Below, piece by piece: positions 61,045 through 64,000 of a DNA stretch of 64,000 bases. Positions within the stretch are counted from its first letter, which is position 1. Every line of letters begins with the position of its first letter. This stretch comes from Acanthornis magna (lineage: Eukaryota; Chordata; Aves; Passeriformes; Acanthizidae), in assembly GCA_036785705.1 (NCBI GenBank), contig JAWUZG010000052.1, positions 434,001 to 498,000 of the forward strand. The letters are read 5' to 3'. Under the pieces are notes generated by a model that saw nothing but the letters and a program-made list of their open reading frames with translations, did not search any database and was not told where the DNA came from. A program made the position numbers and the translations under genes.

Positions 61045-63139
61045 TTCAGACAAAGCACTTGCATGTGAGAAGTAACAATAGTGAACTCACAGGGGTGCTG
61101 GGAATGCAGTTTGGTAAAGGCAGGATCTTATTTCCATATACTTACATGGCACTAGTATGGATCTAAACAGCCCATCCTCCGTGTGTGCATCTCTACTTTC
61201 CCAGCTCTTCTTCCAACATCCTTTCTGTTTCTCCATACACTCCCAAAGCCTGAGGCTACTTTGGCCAAAAAAACCCCCAAAACCAGTTTCTGCCTTTCGC
61301 TTGAGGTTTTCCTGGGCAGAGGGAAAAAGAGGAGGCTGAGGAGCAGCTCTCGTCCCTTCCCTGGTCAGGCTGTTTTGCTTCAACTTCCTCCTGCATCCGG
61401 CACTGCAGCCTTTCCTGGAATGGGCTTAGCCTTATTATTTCCAGCAGGGTGTCCTCCCTCCCTCCCTACTTCCCTTGGACTCCAGCCCTGCTCTGGATGC
61501 CAGATCTTTGCAGAGGGAGCAGCTGTTTGAGCCCTCTAATCGTGTTTTGGCTCCAGTGATTGTTTGCTGGACGCCTTCGTGATGCGGCCCGGCGAAGCCA
61601 GAAAGCCAATTACTGGGATGCTCGGGAGGGAGGGAAACCACAGCATCAGCCTGAGCAGGGAAGGGGGTCCTGAAGAGCCTTGTTTAGTGAATCCACTTAA
61701 AAACAAAGCTGGCTGCTTGTTGCCTAGCCAAAGTAGATTTTGGAGCTCACTAAGGCAGCATCAGCGGCTCCTTTTGGCAGCAGCACTCGGCTGTTGCATT
61801 AGAAATTAAACAGAGCTTTTGAGCTAAGCCCAAATCTCAACACCTTGCTTGAAACTTCTTTCCCTTGTGCTCTGCGTGCTGCCATGTGAAGGAGAGGGAG
61901 ATCTGTATCCAGGCGAGTAGTCCCACTCCCAGTGGAAATCTCATCCTGATCCTCAAGCTCTGAGTTTCACCCTCCCCTTTTGGGACAGGAATGCTGGCAG
62001 CGCACCTTGGAAGTGGGAGGTTTGGTCTGTGCATCGGGCAAGCTGGTCTGGGTGTTTGGGAGGTGGGTAAGCTGGGAGGGGTGGCACAAAGATGAATAGA
62101 AGGGGATGGATGAGGTGCAGGATGAGTGGCAAAAATAAGGAGAGATCTGTGTTGTTGATTCCCTGTGGAAAAAAATCATGATGATCCAAGGTAGAAGAGA
62201 CTCACCCACCCTGTGGGAAAGGAGTTAATCTCTTCTAATCATCGCTGTCCCAAGCTCTCTTCTTGGGTACAGAGTGCTTCCAGTGATGGCACGGGATTGG
62301 TATAGGATTCAATTAGGGTCTGTCTTTAGTACCTCTGGGCCTTACCCAGGGCTTTTTTCCTCTCTGCAGCAAGGGGAACCACTTGGTTCAGGTTCAGCCC
62401 GCCAAGCTAAGACCTGCTGCTAGGACTACTCATCAGCCAGGACAAATTTGGGCATCACTGCACCTGTGGGAAGCAAATGAAGCCTGGTGAGAGGCTTACA
62501 CCATGCATAGGGGTGATGTTGAACATCAGGAGCTGCATGCTCGTGTTCTTCAGCTCTTCCCAGGGAGCAAGGTTGAGCGTGGAGATGGTTTTTTCCATCC
62601 CTGCACTGTGAGCTCAAACCTGGGTGGTTGCAACAACCAGAGAAACTCTCTTGGATGAAGTCTAGACCCTCCCATCTTCAGGGGAAGAGTTTTGCCTTCC
62701 ATCCCTGTTTCTCAGTATTTTTATCTCTCTCCAGTATTTACTTGCAAGCGCTGAATTATCTCTGCAGGAATTAATTGTCAAGGGAGATTGTCACTAATTA
62801 AATAGCATAAAGGTAGATTCTCGCTAAATGGTAATGTTATTTTATCTGGATGAAGGCAATGTCATTTGGAGGGGAAAGCCTGAGAGAGTCGTTTTGGGAG
62901 AGAGAGGCAGGCCAAGTGTTTTGGGAAGGGTTACAGAAGCAGGAGGTCTTAGGGCCATGGCATTTTCAGCCCTAGTGTAGCATTGGGGAGAGATGCTCCC
63001 AGTCACAGCCCCGAGGTTTTTTTCCAGACAGACAAGAGGAATCTTGTTTTAGAAGCCAAGAAAATAGGAGTTTTCAGTAGCCACTCCCTGCTGTCCTGGT
63101 ATATATCTACCCTGGCTTTAGTATAGGGGTTTTGTCCAT

Positions 63140-63408
63140 TCACAGAATCATAGAATGGTTTGGATTGGAAGGGATCCTAAAGATCCTCTAGTTCCATGGG
63201 CAGGGACACTTTCCACTAGACCAGGTTGCTCAAAGCCCCATCCAAAGTGGCCTTGAACGCTTCCAGGGATGGGGCAGCCACAGCTTCTCTGGGCAACCTG
63301 TGCCAGTGTCTCACCACCCTCACAGGGAAGAATTTCTTCCAAATATCTCATCTAAATCTATCCTATTTCACCTTAAAGCCATTCTCCATTGCCCTGTCAT
63401 GCAGGATA
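63140..63408 (-). mobile_element. CR1 LINE 3' fragment
   Basis: Begins tcacagaatcatagaatggt, then a shortened tctagttccatgggcaggga (the usual ccaaccccctgcc block is missing), cactagaccaggttgctcaa, cttgaacgcttccagggatg, ctgtgccagtgtctcaccac and gaagaatttcttccaaat. About 270 nt. Confidence 0.93.
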
Positions 63409-64000
63409 CATTATGTCCATTGTCTCCTGAGCTGGATGCTGTGGTCTTTGGAGGAGGTGTTGCAGGATGGGAGAGCATCTCTTAGCTCCACTTTTCTTTG
63501 CATTATTAAGCACTTAGCTCTTTTCTCTTGCTGAGTGAGGATTATACAATCAATCCGCATGGGGGTTTCCTGGAAGGGGAAAGGAGTCAATGAACTAATT
63601 CAGTAAAAGCAGGACCAGCACTTCCCTGCCCACAAGTTTCTGCATTAAAAGGTCTTTTCCCCAGTGTATAGTGCAGGCTGGGAAGCTGGCAAAAACACAA
63701 GAGTGAAGATAATGGGGAAGACAGAGGTTAAGTTCTTGCAGTTCTTTGCTCTCCAGAGCTCACCAAGCATTTAGCAGGGAGGAGCTATACACTGGCAATG
63801 GCCATTGGGTGCTAAAACCTTCTGGTGTCCCACTTGGAGGTTTTTCTTCCAGAAAGACTAAAATACTAACGTTTGTGCTCCAGGGGTGTCTTTGCTGGGC
63901 TTTTTGCATTTGTCTTGGCCTGTCTCTCTAAGTTTTGGTGTCACCCAAAGAATGCTTGGTGTTAGTGTTGATGCTGGGGTTCCTCTGTGCTGCTGGATTA

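Larger units (their letters stand above)
58417..64000 (+). other. CAPN5: CAPN5 intron 2 (partial, to window end)
   Basis: Begins gtgagtgcac. I searched it for the next CAPN5 exon (which would carry the ICEDPRLFVDG and GNCWF motifs) and did not find it. It contains three CR1 fragments (59768, 60889, 63140), an AT-rich patch with repeated TAATTA-type words at about 62740-62870, and a CpG-bearing patch near 61570-61600. No nested gene was recognised. Confidence 0.8.

Noticed and set aside
1..64000. Search for an unusual system (CRISPR, toxin-antitoxin, phage, endogenous virus, biosynthetic cluster)
   Set aside because: The window is ordinary avian gene and intron DNA. No regularly spaced repeats with unique spacers, no viral gag/pol/env-like frames beyond a doubtful decayed LINE relic, and no gene clusters of that kind were seen.

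Overview
The window is vertebrate nuclear DNA, almost certainly from a bird and probably a neoavian. Coding exons are short with GT-AG introns. The dominant interspersed repeat is the 3' end of the CR1 retrotransposon (about 14 clear copies). No mammalian-type SINEs were seen. There are no bacterial operons, CRISPR arrays, phage genes, rRNAs or recognisable tRNAs. Nearly all longer open frames are chance frames, or frames through antisense CR1 and short tandem repeats.

Two genes are readable, both on the + strand. (1) ACER3 (alkaline ceramidase 3): the last eight coding exons lie between 3787 and 23169. Joined, they give 178 codons plus a stop, the same length as human residues 90-267, with the conserved aspartate and the HAWWH metal-binding motif. 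The first three coding exons lie upstream of the window. (2) CAPN5 (calpain-5): a CpG-island promoter with a probable untranslated first exon ends at a CAG|GTAAGG donor at 43249/43250. The first coding exon (58240-58416, ATG at 58255) encodes the 54-residue N-terminus. The protease core lies beyond the window. ACER3 then CAPN5 on one strand matches the human 11q13.5 order. No B3GNT6-like frame is seen between them, and no OMP-like frame in the part of CAPN5 visible here.

Layout: 1-23115 is ACER3 exons and AT-rich introns; 23170 to about 24.8 kb is the likely 3' UTR; about 24.8-42.4 kb is intergenic; 42.44-43.14 kb is a GC-rich degenerate minisatellite running into the CpG island (about 43.05-43.43 kb); 43.25-58.24 kb is CAPN5 intron 1; 58.42-64.0 kb is the start of CAPN5 intron 2. 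Base composition changes from AT-rich to more GC-rich near 29 kb, and CR1 density rises to the right, with one clear copy before 34 kb and about thirteen after.

The two genes do not form a pathway. ACER3 is a membrane sphingolipid hydrolase of ER and Golgi; CAPN5 is a calcium-dependent cysteine protease. I found no new biological system. The most notable structures are an inverted CR1 pair, two pentanucleotide arrays (one switching unit type midway), the minisatellite abutting the CAPN5 promoter, and a CR1 insertion just upstream of the last ACER3 exon.
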